Shown here: positions 41,318 to 49,333 of the stretch, in pieces
Layout of the letters: every line of letters begins with the position of its first letter
Position numbering within the stretch: position 1 is the first letter of the stretch
Program-made: the position numbers and the translations under genes
The notes under the pieces: model-generated
What the model saw: only the letters and a program-made list of their open reading frames with translations
What the model was told of the DNA's origin: nothing
Databases searched by the model: none
From: Myxococcales bacterium
GTDB taxonomy: Bacteria; Myxococcota_A; Polyangia; Nannocystales; Nannocystaceae
DNA length: 53,451 nucleotides
Reading direction: 5' to 3'
NCBI GenBank assembly: GCA_014240065.1
Contig: JAAZXR010000031.1
Span: 1 to 53,451, forward strand

Positions 41318-42539
41318 CCGCGGCCTCGCTGGGGATCGAGAGCATCAAGAGCGTCGAAAAATCGCCCTTGAGCCAGTTGGTGACCTCGCGGACCGCGGTG
41401 TGGCAGGCGTTGAGGGCGGCGGGCTCCGAGGTCAGCGCCGCGGCGAACGAGCCCTCCACAGCGCCACACGTGGTGAGCGCTGTCTCGATGCTGGCTGCCA
41501 TGCTGGCGGCGAGCGGCGCCTCGCCAATGGACACGAGCAGGTCGTCAAACCCAGTGTGTTGGGCGGCGTCTGTGCCCCCGTGGAACAGGCGCTTGAACCC
41601 CTCAAGATTGGCGAGCACCGCGTCCTTTGAGCGCTGCGCGTGGACGAACTCAAGGTCGGCGATGCAGGGGGCTGCGGCGCATTCGAGGACGCCAGCGGGC
41701 ACCCCGAGTTTGTCGTCCTTCACCTCAAGATCGAGGTAGAACATGGCCCGAACCACCTCGTTGAGGCCGGCGCGAACGGTGCCGTAGGGAGAGTTGTTCA
41801 GGTCGGGATCGGCGAGCGCTACGGTGAACGGACCATCCGCTGCGGACCACGCCTGCGCCAGCCCGGCGGCCTCCGTCGCCAGCGCGGTCGCGACCGCGGT
41901 CGCATAGTTGGCGCGGCGTTTCGCGATCTCATCGGGGCCCAGCGCCGCCCACGTGCCGTCGACGTTAAGGGGGAGTTGGGGAGCGCAGGCGTTGGCGTCG
42001 CCGCCGTAAAACAGCAGGTATTCGAGGGCGTCAAGGCCGTAGGTGTTCACGAGGTTGGCGGTGAAAAAGTCGCCTTGAAGATAGCCTTGCTCCACGAGCT
42101 CTTGGTCGATGCGGCATGGGTTCACCGTGGGCCACGAGTAGATCTCATCACGCTTGCCAGCCCCGCCGACACCGCTCCCGGTGGGCGCGGCCGGACCTAG
42201 CTGCATCTGCTCCACAACCTCCCACGCCATGACCGCATCGGTCCACGCGGTTTGGGCGGCGGCGCGTTGTTCGTCGGTGCCTGAGCCCGCGGCTGCAGCC
42301 GTCGCGTAGGTGGAGGTGGCAGCTTCCAGGGAGGTCGCAGCGGCGGCGGCGGCCTCGTACGACGGAGCGATGGCGTTGTACGCGAGGCTGGTGAGCATGG
42401 CCCGGTGCATCGACGCATCGCCGGGGATGGCCGCGTTTGAGCCTGAGGAGCTCGACGACAAGTCACCGCACGCGAGCGGGGTCAACGCGCTCGCGAGGGA
42501 CGCGGTCAACGCGAAAATCGTGGGGTGCAGGTGCTTCAT
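41304..42539 (-). CDS. Imelysin-family iron-binding lipoprotein (IrpA/EfeO-like)
   Basis: 411 residues. MKHLHPTIFAL... with lipobox TPLAC (near residue 24), then an all-helical peptidase-M75-like fold. The family motif GxHxxE appears here as GLDALE (near 159-164) with Asp in place of His; other imelysins bind iron there. It probably catches iron in the periplasm or at the outer membrane and works with the neighbouring receptor. It begins 22 bases after the DUF4856 gene stop. The ATG at 42539 is preferred over an upstream start that lacks a signal. Confidence 0.85.
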   Translation of the reverse strand: MKHLHPTIFALTASLASALTPLACGDLSSSSSGSNAAIPGDASMHRAMLTSLAYNAIAPSYEAAAAAATSLEAATSTYATAAAAGSGTDEQRAAAQTAWTDAVMAWEVVEQMQLGPAAPTGSGVGGAGKRDEIYSWPTVNPCRIDQELVEQGYLQGDFFTANLVNTYGLDALEYLLFYGGDANACAPQLPLNVDGTWAALGPDEIAKRRANYATAVATALATEAAGLAQAWSAADGPFTVALADPDLNNSPYGTVRAGLNEVVRAMFYLDLEVKDDKLGVPAGVLECAAAPCIADLEFVHAQRSKDAVLANLEGFKRLFHGGTDAAQHTGFDDLLVSIGEAPLAASMAASIETALTTCGAVEGSFAAALTSEPAALNACHTAVREVTNWLKGDFSTLLMLSIPSEAAGDAD

Positions 42540-42561
42540 AGAGACTCCAACAATCGTGGGG

Positions 42562-43974
42562 CTACCAGCCACCTTCTCCGAGTTCGTCGCCCAGGTTCGA
42601 CGCGGCAAATCCGTAGGCTGACGCGAGCAGGCTTCGCGCCTCCCGCAAGTTCGCTTGATACGCGGGGTCGAGGTCAGGCGCCTCGCCGATCCACATGTGG
42701 AGCGCGATAAACTGCGCGTCGGTGAGCGTCATGCGGGGGTTGAACTGCAGCGCCAGGGCGAACCCTTTGAGCTCGCTCCAATGCTTTGCGAGCGTGTCAA
42801 AGCCGACGGCGTCGTCGTTGAGGTCTCGCAGCGTGTCGTTGATGTAGTGGACGGCCGTGGCCGCCAGCGCCTTCTCCCAGCCCTCGATGGCGGCGTCGCG
42901 TTGGGTTCGAAGCGCCGTCTGTTCCGCCTCGGACAGGTCCCCGTCGGCGGCGGCGATGATGGTCCTGCCGGTCAAGAACGCGGTCATCGTGTCCGTGGAG
43001 AGGTCTGTGGGGGCGGACTCGGCGGCTCCGCGGTCCCGCTTGGAGGCATTTCGTGCGGCGCCAAAGTTGTACTCAGAGAGCAGGTCGATGGCGCCGCTAC
43101 TGTCGTGATCGTGGGCGGCGCTGTCGGCGATATCAGCGTCGGCATAGGCGAGGTAGTCCCGAGCGCCACCCCAATATCCGAAGCCCTCGTCCCAGGCGTG
43201 TTCGAGCGCGGTGTATGGCGCTCCCTCCTCCACGGTCGAGTTGTCAGCTTGCAGCCCTTTGCCCTCGATGTCGTCGTCGAGGTAGTCGTCGGCGGCTTGG
43301 GAGAAGTTCACTGCGCCAAGCAAGAACTTCTCCATGAGCTGTTGGTAGTCGCGGCCGTCGGCGTCCACGTACCACATGGGGATCGCGGCGCCGTCGGGGT
43401 CAATGGGGATGATGCCGGTGGAGAAATCCACGGCGAGCGCGTCGAGCTCATCCATCCACTGCGCGACCAGAGCGTCAGGGGCGACCGCGTCTCCCCAGCC
43501 AACAACGCCGGCGGCGTTCCAGTCCACGTGTTGTCCCGTGGGATCTTGCCCGGCAATTTTTCCGCGCAGATCTTTGCCGGTGGTGATGTCGTCGAAGGTG
43601 ATTTGGGCGGGTGCGGGATCGGTGACCACGCCGTGGCCCAGTTGCCCGGCGGAATCGCTGTCGAAGGTGTAGTAGAGGTTCAAGCGCGCCCGCACCTCTC
43701 CCGCAGAGAACACCGCGCCGCCGTTGTCGATTTCTTCTTGGATGGTCGAGAACTCTCGCTTCATCGACGTAATGAGCACCTGACGAAAGGTTTGTCCCGC
43801 ATAGGAGACGCTGTCCGCGCCCTCGAAGCGCGAGGCAAACTCGTAGCGGGTCGGCACCGCAAGCTCGCCTCCACCGCTGTCGGTGTCGCCACACGCGGTC
43901 GCGACGGCCAGTGAGGACACGAGGAGGGGCGCGACGAGTGCGAGGAGGGAGCGGTCTTTTAGGGGGGCGGCCAT
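42562..43974 (-). CDS. DUF4856 lipoprotein
   Basis: 470 residues, first gene of the iron operon. Signal peptide with lipobox VATAC (near residue 27). The body matches DUF4856: YEFASRFEGADSVSYAGQTF at the start, YTALEHAWDEGFGYWG in the middle, and LALQFNPR near the end. DUF4856 genes are commonly found beside imelysin and TonB-receptor genes, chiefly in Bacteroidetes, and have no settled biochemical function. A partner in iron capture is the natural inference. The preceding frame extends upstream, but the ATG at 43974 gives the signal. Confidence 0.85.
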   Translation of the reverse strand: MAAPLKDRSLLALVAPLLVSSLAVATACGDTDSGGGELAVPTRYEFASRFEGADSVSYAGQTFRQVLITSMKREFSTIQEEIDNGGAVFSAGEVRARLNLYYTFDSDSAGQLGHGVVTDPAPAQITFDDITTGKDLRGKIAGQDPTGQHVDWNAAGVVGWGDAVAPDALVAQWMDELDALAVDFSTGIIPIDPDGAAIPMWYVDADGRDYQQLMEKFLLGAVNFSQAADDYLDDDIEGKGLQADNSTVEEGAPYTALEHAWDEGFGYWGGARDYLAYADADIADSAAHDHDSSGAIDLLSEYNFGAARNASKRDRGAAESAPTDLSTDTMTAFLTGRTIIAAADGDLSEAEQTALRTQRDAAIEGWEKALAATAVHYINDTLRDLNDDAVGFDTLAKHWSELKGFALALQFNPRMTLTDAQFIALHMWIGEAPDLDPAYQANLREARSLLASAYGFAASNLGDELGEGGW

Positions 43975-44030
43975 GGGGTGTGCTCTCGGACGAGCACGTT
44001 GGCCCGTGACCCCTGAGTTGTCAACGCAAT

Positions 44031-44045
44031 TGAAAAAGATTATCA
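44031..44045 (-). promoter_or_regulatory. Fur box upstream of iron-uptake operon
   Basis: TGAAAAAGATTATCA matches the 7-1-7 Fur consensus TGATAATnATTATCA at 12 of 14 specified positions. It sits 57-71 bases before the start of the DUF4856 gene, a usual place for Fur repression. It fits iron-starvation control of the whole operon. The flanks TTGTCAACGCAAT and CAATAAG are AT-rich, as expected for a promoter. Confidence 0.6.
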
Positions 44046-44100
44046 AACTCAATAAGGGGGCGAGGTCACCTAGATCTCACAAAACCCCGTATTTCGGCGC

Positions 44101-44141
44101 TAAATGCGGATGATGCGGTGAAACTGATAATCGCATTCATT
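44101..44141. promoter_or_regulatory. Interrupted dyad containing a second partial Fur-like half-site
   Basis: TAAATG...ATGCG on the left faces CGCAT...CATTTA on the right, with TGATAAT (44125-44131) between. TGATAAT is a perfect Fur half-site, but the other half matches poorly (10 of 14 overall). It lies between the iron operon and the plus-strand 44.4 kb gene and may regulate either. Confidence 0.35.
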
Positions 44142-44386
44142 TAGGGGCGTGACTCGTAATTCGCGAGCAGCGGCCAGCATTTCGCCGAATCACAGCTTCA
44201 CGCTGTCCGTGTTTGCGCGACGAACTATCGATTGAACGTGGGCGCCGCGTCACTGGAATCGACCCGTGGCGCTGTCGCCTCACTGGCTGTCCAACCGAGC
44301 TATCTGGGGACTACGCTGGGGCTGTTGGCCGGACCATCGCGCATCCCACCGCGTCAAAATGCCCATAGGTGGCCAGATTTCAACGG

Positions 44387-44417
44387 TTGACAAAAATGAC
44401 AGTTATGTTAGTTTTAT
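44387..44417 (+). promoter_or_regulatory. Possible sigma-70-type promoter
   Basis: TTGACA at 44387-44392 is a consensus -35 element; an AT-rich TTAGTTTTAT lies 16-19 bases on as a weak -10. It is the only consensus-like promoter I see ahead of the 44.4-48.1 kb genes and implies a transcription start very close to the first ATG (44421), favouring the downstream start 44499. Confidence 0.35.
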
Positions 44418-44498
44418 CACATGGGGTTGGTGGAGTGGATTGGCAATCGCGAGGTGGTGGCAGCTTGTGCTCCGCGCTGGGCCGCTGACTTGGGGCGT

Positions 44499-45356
44499 AT
44501 GGCGGTGTCGGCGTGCTCTGCGGGTCTCCTCGGTTGCAGTACGGGATTGATCTTGGCGCCGGCGGGGCACGTGGTGTTTACGGCGGATCTGGCGCCGAAG
44601 CCACCGGCGTCGACCACCGCATCCGCGGCGAACGCCACCTCCGACTCGAACGACGGCTTGGAGGTCTCCACGGCGGGCACAACGGAGGCCCCCGAAACGA
44701 CGACCGCGGCCGCCGCTGTCGCGCAACCGGCCCGGGAGGTCCCGCGCAACACACTCCAGGGATCGGTGGGTGCGGGGGTGGACGGAATCCAGACGTCCGA
44801 AGGGAATCATTACGCCGTCCTCGGTGTGCTCGGTGAGTACGGTCGGCAGTTAGGGCTCTCGCGGCGTGGACGAAGTCGCGGCGAGCTGGTGGTGGATGGT
44901 GGGTTCGGCTCCTCCTTGCGCGAGGGCGAAGACAATGACGGCTGGAACGCGGTGCTTCGCGTGGGCTGGCGCGCTCGCGTGCATCGGCGGCTTACAGTGG
45001 GCGCGGGCGTTGACGCATCCTACCGGTCCCTCTATTCACCCGTGGAGTACGAGTCCAGCGAGGGCGAAACCGGGACGATTCGCGGAGGGGCGCTCGCGGG
45101 CGCGGTCGATCTTGAGCTCGCCACTGGGGGCGGCAAGGGGCGCTACGAGTGGTCCCTCGTGGAGCGCCTGGGACCCTCGGTCTTCCAGGGTGGTGATTTC
45201 TTGTTCGCCTCCATGACCACCGTTAACCAGGCGCTCGTGCTCGGGCCGCGACGGCGGGTGGTGTTTCCCTTGGGGGTGAGCGCGCTCTTGTTGTCCGCGG
45301 GAGATGGAGTCTTCGCAGTGTTTGGGGGTATTGGATTCATGGGCTCGCTGAAATGA
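44499..45356 (+). CDS. Putative outer-membrane-associated beta-rich lipoprotein
   Basis: 285 residues from the ATG at 44499. MAVSACSAGLLGC gives a lipobox LLGC near residue 13, then an Ala/Thr-rich linker (residues about 30-80) and a C-terminal part of alternating Gly/aromatic strands (GELVVDGGFGSS, AVLRVGWRARV, LTVGAGVDASY, GVFAVFGGIGFMG) like an outer-membrane beta-barrel. No name can be given. An in-frame ATG at 44421 gives 311 residues. A hairpin follows the stop. Confidence 0.55.
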   Translation: MAVSACSAGLLGCSTGLILAPAGHVVFTADLAPKPPASTTASAANATSDSNDGLEVSTAGTTEAPETTTAAAAVAQPAREVPRNTLQGSVGAGVDGIQTSEGNHYAVLGVLGEYGRQLGLSRRGRSRGELVVDGGFGSSLREGEDNDGWNAVLRVGWRARVHRRLTVGAGVDASYRSLYSPVEYESSEGETGTIRGGALAGAVDLELATGGGKGRYEWSLVERLGPSVFQGGDFLFASMTTVNQALVLGPRRRVVFPLGVSALLLSAGDGVFAVFGGIGFMGSLK

Positions 45357-45365
45357 GCTCCTGAA

Positions 45366-45383
45366 CGACCCTGGATAGGGTCG
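45366..45383 (+). terminator. Hairpin after 44.5 kb gene
   Basis: CGACCCT-GGAT-AGGGTCG, a perfect 7-bp stem with a tetraloop beginning 10 bases after the stop. No U-tract follows. A second related TAGGGTCGACGG copy lies just downstream. Confidence 0.5.
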
Positions 45384-45661
45384 ACGGTAGACGGGTAGGG
45401 TCGACGGGGTAGACAGCGTCCCCGGTGTCCGCTGCCGCGCGGTGTTCTGGCTCGGCGCGTCGAGGGGCGGTGGCCCGGTTAAGCGAGGCGCGTCGCGCAT
45501 GTCGCGTACAGCTTGGCCGGCGTCGCACGAGGTCCAATCAGCCCTGCGCGCGAATCTGACGCCACCGATCCGCCGCGGTTGCGGCGTTGGATGATCCGAG
45601 GCCTGCGAAATCCGGTTCTTGCGCCATCTTTGGGTGAGCGCTCGGCGCCGCGAGGATCTTG
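45384..45661. other. Intergenic region before TPR-like gene
   Basis: No gene supported. It contains a repeated TAGGGTCGACGG motif (also part of the hairpin) and ends with the GAGG ribosome site (45652-45655) for the next gene. Confidence 0.4.
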
Positions 45662-46456
45662 ATGGGAATGCTTCCGAAAATTATGCTTATGGCCACGTTG
45701 TTGGCACCGGGTCTCGACCCCACGGCCGGGGAGGTTCGCGATCTGTTCGAGCAGGCGTCGGTGCAGTACGAGACGGCCGAATACAAAGGCGCGGTCACCC
45801 TGTTTACGGAGGCGTATCGGCGCTCGGCCAGCATCGAAGAGGAGGAGCTGCGCAGCCTGGTCCAGGCGGCGCTGTTTTTCAACTTGGCGCGCGCGCACTC
45901 CAAATCCTATCGCATCGACAAAGAACCGGAGCACCTGCTTCAGGCGGAGGACCTGCTCACCAAGTATTTGAGTCAGACGGCGGACTTGGCCGACAAGCAA
46001 AAGGCCGAGGAGTTCTTAGGAGAAACCCGGCGAGAGCTCGCACGGTTGGAGGCGCTCGCGGCCGAAGCCGAAGCCGAGAGATCCTCAGACACGCGAGGTC
46101 GTCGCGGGCGACGCGAAGACTTTGATCGATCGGTTGGTCGCGGTTCTCTCGCCACGGGCGGCACGTTGATCAGCTTGGGCGTACTCGGCGGCGGGGCGGC
46201 CATCGCGGGGGCGGTGCTCGCGAGCCAGGCGACACAAGAGTACGCGGACGGCCCCACCCGTGACGATCGCGACGACGCGAGGGCCAAAGGGGATCTTGGC
46301 GATCAGATGATTCTGGCGGGGTCGATCACCGCGGGCGTCCTCATCACCTCCGGGATCATCTTCACAGCGGTGGGCGGAGCCAAGCGGCGACGTGTCCGCT
46401 CGACCGCGTGGGCGACCCCTGAGGGCGCAGGGCTCACGATCATGGGGAGATTTTAA
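45662..46456 (+). CDS. TPR-like membrane protein of myxobacterial type
   Basis: 264 residues. A short hydrophobic N-terminus (MGMLPKIMLMATLLAPG) is followed by helical repeats (LFEQASVQYETAEYKGAVTLFTEAY is TPR-like), a charged coiled-coil (EAEAERSSDTRGRRGRR), and two C-terminal membrane helices (about 165-187 and 215-240). Such proteins with a TPR-like part and helical anchor are common beside signalling genes in myxobacteria. GAGG lies 6 bases before the ATG. It is followed 2 bases later by the DUF4397 gene, so they are co-transcribed. Confidence 0.7.
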   Translation: MGMLPKIMLMATLLAPGLDPTAGEVRDLFEQASVQYETAEYKGAVTLFTEAYRRSASIEEEELRSLVQAALFFNLARAHSKSYRIDKEPEHLLQAEDLLTKYLSQTADLADKQKAEEFLGETRRELARLEALAAEAEAERSSDTRGRRGRREDFDRSVGRGSLATGGTLISLGVLGGGAAIAGAVLASQATQEYADGPTRDDRDDARAKGDLGDQMILAGSITAGVLITSGIIFTAVGGAKRRRVRSTAWATPEGAGLTIMGRF

Positions 46457-46458
46457 CG

Positions 46459-48096
46459 ATGGGCAAGTTTCTCCAGAGGTTGTTCGCGTGCGCGGTGTTC
46501 TTGCTGCCGTCTTGTTTTCAAGCGCAGAGCACGTTTGGATACCCTTGCGTCGTCAATGAAGATTGTGACGGCGCGCAGCTTTGCATCGCGGGCGTGTGCG
46601 AGTCCGCGTTCGGCGTCGCGGAGTCGACCGGCGGCACCACGGGGGACGCCACCGGCGACTCCATGGGCGAGGGCACCTCGGCGTCAGATGACTCGTCCTC
46701 CGATTCCACGGGGGAGCCCTCCGACGACGACGCCAGCGACACCGACACCGGGGGCGAGACGATGGAGACCATGGTACGGCTCGTCCACGCCGCGCCAGAC
46801 TTGGGACCTGTCGACGTGTACGTCGCCGGGGACAGCGTGCCTCTCGTGGGGGGGCTCGACTATGCAGAGGCCTCCGACCGGCTGACGGTCGACGCCGGGG
46901 ACTACACCTTCGAGTTTCGCGCGGCGGGAGCGGAGGCTGTCGAGCCAGCCCTCTTTGTCAGCGAGGTGGTCACGGTTGCCGAGGGAGCGCCCAGCTCCAT
47001 CATCGCCGCGGGGCTGACCGTAGGCGTGGCAGCCGATGAGCTGCGGCTGATCACGGTGCAAGAAGACTGGGGGACCAGCCTCGCTGACAGGGCACGCGTC
47101 CGGGTGATTCACGCGGGCTCGGACGCTCCGAGTCTCACGGTGGCGGGATTGGAGGGGCCGGACTTCATCGTCGATCGATTCGGCGGGAGCGACCCTGATG
47201 GTGTGCCCATTCCCACCGCTGGGGGCGACCGAATCGAGCTGCTGGATAGCGACGGCCTGCGCACGGCATTTACGGCGCCACCCTTGACCGAGGGGGATGA
47301 GGTGTTGCTCGTGGCGACCGGCTTGTTCGGCTCGCTGGCGCGGGAAGAGGACGGGTTCGCGCTCATCGCCGTGGGGGATCAAGGGGCGCTGGGGAGAATC
47401 CGCCAGGATCCGCAGGTGTTCACCGTGCATGGTGCACGCGACGCGGCGGTGCTCGAGAACTGTACGGGCACCGGCGGGTCCGCCGTGGCGGCAAATCTCA
47501 GCTACGGGGAGGTGCAAAACGCCTTCGTGTCGCCAGGCGAGTACAACTTTGAGGTCCACAACTACCCTTCGGGGTGCACGGGGGCCTTGAACCCTGGGGG
47601 CACCGCCTCAGGTCCGCTCGAGGCGGGCGAGCGGTATATGTTGCTGCTCACGGGAGAGGTCACGCCGGTGGACATGGAGCCGGGGATCCAGGTCGCTCCA
47701 TTTCAAGAGCGGTTCACCCTCGACGGTCAAGGGGTCGCCCAGGTGCGTTTCATCCACGGCGCCTCGTTCACCCAGATCTATGTGGGCGCTGTCACGGAGG
47801 GGGAAATCAAAGAGGCTGACATCCTCACCGCGCCCATCGCGTGGCGTTCGGAGAGCCAGGAGCAGACGTTGCCGGAGGGGTCCTATGTCCTCGGGGCGGC
47901 CGACGCGGGTATCCCCTTCGCGCCGCCGCTGAGTCCGCTGGTCACGTTTGACGCGGGCGTGCCCGCGGGGGCCAGGCTCTGGGGGGTCGTCACGGGAGAC
48001 CCCTCCATCGACGATGGGGACGATCAGTTCCTCCAGGTCATGATCGTGAACACCGCAGAACCAGGCTGGTCTATCGCGCTCATCGATGTGAACTGA
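46459..48096 (+). CDS. DUF4397 repeat lipoprotein
   Basis: 545 residues. Lipoprotein signal (FLLPSC), an N-terminal CVVNEDCDGAQLCIAGVC knot like that of other lipoproteins here, a long Ser/Thr/Asp/Gly linker (residues about 54-100), then three to four DUF4397 units beginning VRLVHAAPDLGPVDVYVAG, VRVIHAGSDAPSLTV and VRFIHGASFTQIYVG. DUF4397 domains are beta-sandwiches of cell-surface proteins with no known enzymatic role. Located on the cell surface and probably in an operon with the TPR-like gene. The last units are clearly degenerate. Confidence 0.8.
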   Translation: MGKFLQRLFACAVFLLPSCFQAQSTFGYPCVVNEDCDGAQLCIAGVCESAFGVAESTGGTTGDATGDSMGEGTSASDDSSSDSTGEPSDDDASDTDTGGETMETMVRLVHAAPDLGPVDVYVAGDSVPLVGGLDYAEASDRLTVDAGDYTFEFRAAGAEAVEPALFVSEVVTVAEGAPSSIIAAGLTVGVAADELRLITVQEDWGTSLADRARVRVIHAGSDAPSLTVAGLEGPDFIVDRFGGSDPDGVPIPTAGGDRIELLDSDGLRTAFTAPPLTEGDEVLLVATGLFGSLAREEDGFALIAVGDQGALGRIRQDPQVFTVHGARDAAVLENCTGTGGSAVAANLSYGEVQNAFVSPGEYNFEVHNYPSGCTGALNPGGTASGPLEAGERYMLLLTGEVTPVDMEPGIQVAPFQERFTLDGQGVAQVRFIHGASFTQIYVGAVTEGEIKEADILTAPIAWRSESQEQTLPEGSYVLGAADAGIPFAPPLSPLVTFDAGVPAGARLWGVVTGDPSIDDGDDQFLQVMIVNTAEPGWSIALIDVN

Positions 48097-48112
48097 CGCC
48101 GCGTCCTTCGGC

Positions 48113-49036
48113 CTACAATTCCCCGCTCAAGAAAGCGACCGTATTGGCCGCGATCGCGGGAGGGTCATCCAGCCACGGGAGGTGGCCAAAATCTGGGAGC
48201 ATCTTCAAGGTCGCGCTGGGCATGCGCGCGATCGTCGTTTCGGCGACGTCGCGGCCGCCAAACCCGTCGTCTTCACCCCACAAAAACAGGGTCTTGGCCG
48301 CGACCGCACCGAGCACGGAGGGCGGGAGGCCCGTGGTTGGATCAAATGATTTCGGGTTCAGCCCCGCGGCGGTCATGTCAAAGTCGTTCCTCATCGTGTT
48401 CGTATAGCGATGAAGATCCGCGTACCATTCGAAGAAGGAATCTGGGATGCGCCCGGCGTCGAGGCTCGCGCCATGGCCGATTTGTCGCATGATGTCGTTG
48501 TTGGCTTTTCGGCTCGGCGGGAGCCGCGAAATTAACCAGCGCAAGGGCCGAATCTGAATCGCTCGCAGAAAGTCTGGCGTACGCATCCCCGGCGCGAACG
48601 CAGGGCACGCCATCTGCACCATGCGGTCGACGCGATCCGGGGTCGCCGCCGCCGACCGCAGCGCGAGAAACCCCCCAAGCGAGGAGGCGACAACATGGGC
48701 CCGCGGGAGCTCGAGCCCGTCGAGCACTTCGGCCACGAAGCGATCTGCGACATCGCACAACTCGTCCGGTCGCAGGACGCGATCGTCACTGAGCCCCGTG
48801 CCGGGTCTATCGACCAAGAAACAGCGGAATCCGTCGAGATGCGGGATGAGCGGGGCCCAAGTGCTCCCCGAATTCGGGGCGCCGTGAATGAACAAGACCG
48901 GATCGCCTTCACCAAAATCCTGAATCCGAACATTTGTTTGGGTGCTCGGGAGATGGACGCGCCGTTCTCTCGGAGAGCATCCAAAAGACCGCCAGAGGAC
49001 CTCCTCGGAGGTGCGGTAGTTGGACTTGTGCGGCAT
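48113..49036 (-). CDS. Alpha/beta hydrolase
   Basis: 307 residues. FIHGAPNSGSTW is the oxyanion-hole loop, VVASSLGGFLAL (near 118-129) the nucleophile elbow (Ser-Ser-Leu-Gly-Gly, a variant of GxSxG), WGEDDGFGG the acid and DFGHLPWLDDP the catalytic His near the C-terminus. It is probably a soluble esterase or related enzyme, substrate unknown. It converges with the DUF4397 gene (16-base gap) and diverges from the kinase gene across 297 bases. Confidence 0.85.
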   Translation of the reverse strand: MPHKSNYRTSEEVLWRSFGCSPRERRVHLPSTQTNVRIQDFGEGDPVLFIHGAPNSGSTWAPLIPHLDGFRCFLVDRPGTGLSDDRVLRPDELCDVADRFVAEVLDGLELPRAHVVASSLGGFLALRSAAATPDRVDRMVQMACPAFAPGMRTPDFLRAIQIRPLRWLISRLPPSRKANNDIMRQIGHGASLDAGRIPDSFFEWYADLHRYTNTMRNDFDMTAAGLNPKSFDPTTGLPPSVLGAVAAKTLFLWGEDDGFGGRDVAETTIARMPSATLKMLPDFGHLPWLDDPPAIAANTVAFLSGEL

Positions 49037-49333
49037 CTCGACCAGGCACTAGCATCCGTGGAAACCGTCTTGGTGACAAAGGGAGCTGTCGTGGATCGCG
49101 TGCTGCCGCCCTCGCCCGTGGACGGTGGGGATGGGCAGCATCGCGACACGGTGGAGAGCTCTGCTCGTTCCGACACCGTGGACGCGCACAAACTGCGCTG
49201 CAAACGTTGTTCGTGCGCGTTGGAACCGAGACGGGGGGCGCGCCTCCTTTGGGATCGACGGTTTGAAGTTCCTCGCTGAATTTGGGAGTTTCGCCGGCGA
49301 GGTTTGAGTAGACTGGCCTCGCGGGATGTACGG
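49037..49333. other. Divergent intergenic region before kinase gene
   Basis: No gene is supported; open frames on both strands are shadows of GC-rich sequence. It should hold promoters for the hydrolase (minus) and the kinase (plus). I see no consensus promoter. Confidence 0.4.
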
